From contig JAHQIY010000009.1 in assembly GCA_019054805.1 (NCBI GenBank), positions 2,666,001-2,730,000 of the forward strand: 64,000 bases of DNA, given 5' to 3'. Positions 61,731 to 64,000 of this stretch are shown in pieces; positions within the stretch are counted from its first letter, which is position 1, and every line of letters begins with the position of its first letter. This DNA is from Brachionus manjavacas (Eukaryota > Rotifera > Eurotatoria > Ploima > Brachionidae). Made by a program: the position numbers and the translations under genes. The notes under the pieces are model-generated. The model saw nothing but the letters and a program-made list of their open reading frames with translations, was not told the origin of the DNA and made no database searches.

Positions 61731-63599
61731 TTTATGGATTGAAGTATATTAATTAAAAATTAAAATTAATAATTAAATTTTCAGTTAATAAAAGTCTTTA
61801 ATTTAATTTTTTATGCGACGATTTTATTTATTTTCATATGACAATTCAATTATTGACATGACGTGTTAATATGCTTCTAATTATTTTTTTTAAATTAAAA
61901 TAAAATAAAATGTCATGTGTATTTTTTAATTTGTTTCTTATCGATGATGAAATAAAAACTTAAATAAATGCTAAAATTTTTATTTTTATTTTTTTTCAGT
62001 CTAAATCAGCATTTAAACATTCTTTAGTTTATTTTCAAGCTACGAAAAGGCATTCTCTTTAAATCTTTATAAATTTAATTTGATCATTTTTTTCTTTCAA
62101 AGAGAAAATTTAAATCAACTAATATTTTTAATTTGCAGCAATTAACGAACTCAACTCTATCAGTCAGACACAAATCAAAAGATGGGTACTACGATATTTT
62201 TAGTCAAATAATTTCAAGAGATGAGTTAATAATACTTTGAAAAGATTACATTATAGGAAAAACTCATTTTTTTTGAGACTTTAAATAAATTCAAGAAAAA
62301 ATCCTAATTTTAAGAAATTGGGAAAAATTTCGAGATAAATTCGAGTTTCAGATCAAATATTAAGATCAAAACGATAATTTTAAAATTCTAAAACTTAATT
62401 AATCAAGTGCTTTTGATAATTTTTGAAAAATAAATACTAAATATTACTGGATTTGGCTTGTCTAATAATGGTACATAAGCAAATTAACATCAAAGTGATG
62501 GATCTCTAATTTATTTAACAAAAAACAATCAATAATTTAAAAGGTTCAGGTTAAGTTAGTTCAGAAATTAAAATTTATAACTTCTTTATCTATTCATTTA
62601 AAATAAATAATTTTAATTTACCACTTAAACAAATTAAAAATTTTATAAAATAAATTTTTTTTTTTAAGTCAATTAAAAAAAAATTAAACCTATTAAAGTT
62701 CAAATGAAAGGGATATTTTAAAATTTTAAAATATAAAACAACTAAAAATAACTTGACATGTTATGTTAAGTGTTTCTCTATTATTAAAAAAATAGAGAAA
62801 AAATTTCATACATTTTATATTTTGATTTTTTGATCCTGATCTCATACTTTTTAATTTTTTATTTTTTCAGTGAATTTTTATTATTTTTTAGGAAAAATTA
62901 TAAAAAATTTTGTAATCAAAATTTGAGATTTTCAAAAGAAATAATTTTCAAACAAGTCAAATTTCAAAATATACATCATTTAACATATCTTATGGAAATG
63001 ATAAAATCGATCAGAAATTATAAAAAAAAACTTTCAAAAACAATATTTTGCTAGTAACATTTTTTATAATAACTTTCCGTATGGTAATTTTAACTTAAAA
63101 GATTACATGTTTTTACTAAATTTATGATAATTTTTTTAAAATTGATTTTTTTTTAAATTTCCGCATTTTTTTTTGATTTTCTGTTTTAATTTGTAATTCA
63201 AAAAAAAATTAACTTGATTTAAATAGTTTTTTATATTTTTTAGGAAATAATATATCTTGTTAAAATTCTACAAAATTAAAAAAAAAATTTAATGTTCTAT
63301 ATTTAAAAATTTGAAAAATTTAAATATTTTAAGAAAAAGCATTATTTTTAAGAAATTTTGGCAATTCTTTGTAAACGTTAATTTTCGTAATATGACAAAA
63401 TTTTATGATAATTCATGTAAATTACCGTAAACTCAAGATTTTTTTCTTTTAGTATTTATGACAGTTTACTTGAATTATGGTAAAATTTTTTTACATCCTT
63501 CTATCAAATCACTACTGTAATAAATTCGATTAAACTAACTTTTGTTTAATTTTAACATTTAAATGTTTTGTGAAGTTAATTACAATATGATAACAGAAA
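61731..63599. other. AT-rich region, no gene
   Basis: No supported gene; a 74-codon Phe/Lys/Ile frame at 62830-63054 is not called. A decayed inverted copy of the MITE terminus of 22027 (CAAATCACTACTGTAAT) lies at 63506-63522, preceded by AATTACCGTAAACTC-type words. Confidence 0.35.
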
Positions 63600-64000
63600 A
63601 AAATTTTCTTAACTACGTTCTGTAAATGCAGCATAGTGAAACATTCATCAAATATCAAGTTCTGCTAAATTTGCAGAGTTTAGCAGAAATAATTGCGAGA
63701 AACGAGCATCGCGACGAGCTAATAACCAGATGTGCACATAGGAAAATCTAGGATACTGAACGATTTTTCAATTCAAGAATCAAACCCTGCATTCTGATTC
63801 GACGAATACTTCAGCGAAACTATTGGCTATCGGTTTTGTTTAGTAATATTTTTTTTTTTTTTTTTTTTTTAAAATATAATTTGGGCCGAGGCCCCAGGCA
63901 GTTCAGAACGATGTAAACCTTCTTTTCAGCCTGCATTCTTTAGATAATAATTTAGAATATAATTTTACAATTGACTATAGAGAATATAAAATTGTGAAAA
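63600..64000. other. Moderately GC-richer segment at the window end
   Basis: 63640-63840 and 63880-63940 have higher G+C than their surroundings, including GAGCATCGCGACGAGCTAAT and GGGCCGAGGCCCCAGGCAGT, separated by a run of T (63848-63870). No frame longer than about 60 codons and no recognised family. Probably part of a mobile element that continues outside the window. Confidence 0.3.

Noticed and set aside
63848-63870. Telomeric or centromeric satellite at the window end
   Set aside because: Only a T homopolymer and a short GC-richer segment are present, with no tandem unit.
1-64000. CRISPR arrays, prokaryotic operons or ribosome-binding sites
   Set aside because: The sequence has spliced eukaryotic genes throughout; no regularly spaced identical direct repeats with unique spacers were seen.

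Overview
The window is animal nuclear DNA with a very A+T-rich background. Coding islands are clearly richer in G+C, and introns are short with GT..AG ends. Non-LTR (LINE) retroelements and inverted-repeat DNA transposons are everywhere. AT richness, the small introns and abundant MULE/FLYWCH-type transposases suggest a monogonont rotifer such as Brachionus. That assignment is inference; the sequence itself only proves a metazoan, through CEP112, CAMKMT, RP2, a nuclear-receptor DNA-binding domain, CFP1 and SNU13.

Layout. 0-11 kb: the end of a MULE transposase, a TIR element (1.05-2.83 kb), and a CEP112-like centrosomal gene on the minus strand whose exons lie at 3.9-4.4 kb and 9.8-10.5 kb. 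A small plus-strand gene (4506-5111) encoding a nuclear-receptor-type DNA-binding domain with no ligand-binding domain sits in the interval between them. 11-18 kb is a transposon graveyard, including a three-level nest with two sets of target-site duplications (11.15-12.64 kb) and a LINE reverse transcriptase (13.0-14.7 kb). 18-26 kb: a single-exon proline-rich repeat protein, LINE and hAT fragments, and an intronless CFP1/CXXC1 orthologue without a CXXC domain. 29-38 kb: SNU13, then two copies of a secreted LamG-domain gene. One copy is intact at 36.6 kb; the other is broken at 30.3-34.4 kb and split by about 3.6 kb of mobile elements. This interval also holds a pogo-like MITE, a Tc1/mariner remnant and a solo LTR. 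38-48 kb: an Ldh2-family dehydrogenase (six exons, minus strand), jockey-like and RTE-like LINE 3' ends, a secreted C-type lectin and a MULE-type MITE. 48-60 kb: a nearly full-length but frameshifted two-ORF LINE, a 521-bp foldback, RP2 (four exons), a Tc1 remnant, a second LINE copy, and CAMKMT (seven exons, minus strand). 60-64 kb has repeats only.

Exon models for SNU13, the dehydrogenase, RP2, CAMKMT, the lectin and the nuclear-receptor-like gene were built by hand from splice sites. Each closes to an exact multiple of three, which is the strongest internal support available. The host genes are mostly unrelated housekeeping, ciliary or extracellular functions and do not form a pathway. CEP112 and RP2 share a centrosome/cilium theme only by family knowledge.

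The most interesting material is the DBD-only nuclear receptor nested in CEP112, a conserved hairpin-plus-(AAATAA)n 3' end found about 12 times and shared by two different LINE types, reciprocal decay of a duplicated gene pair, and several structurally complete MITEs with visible target-site duplications.
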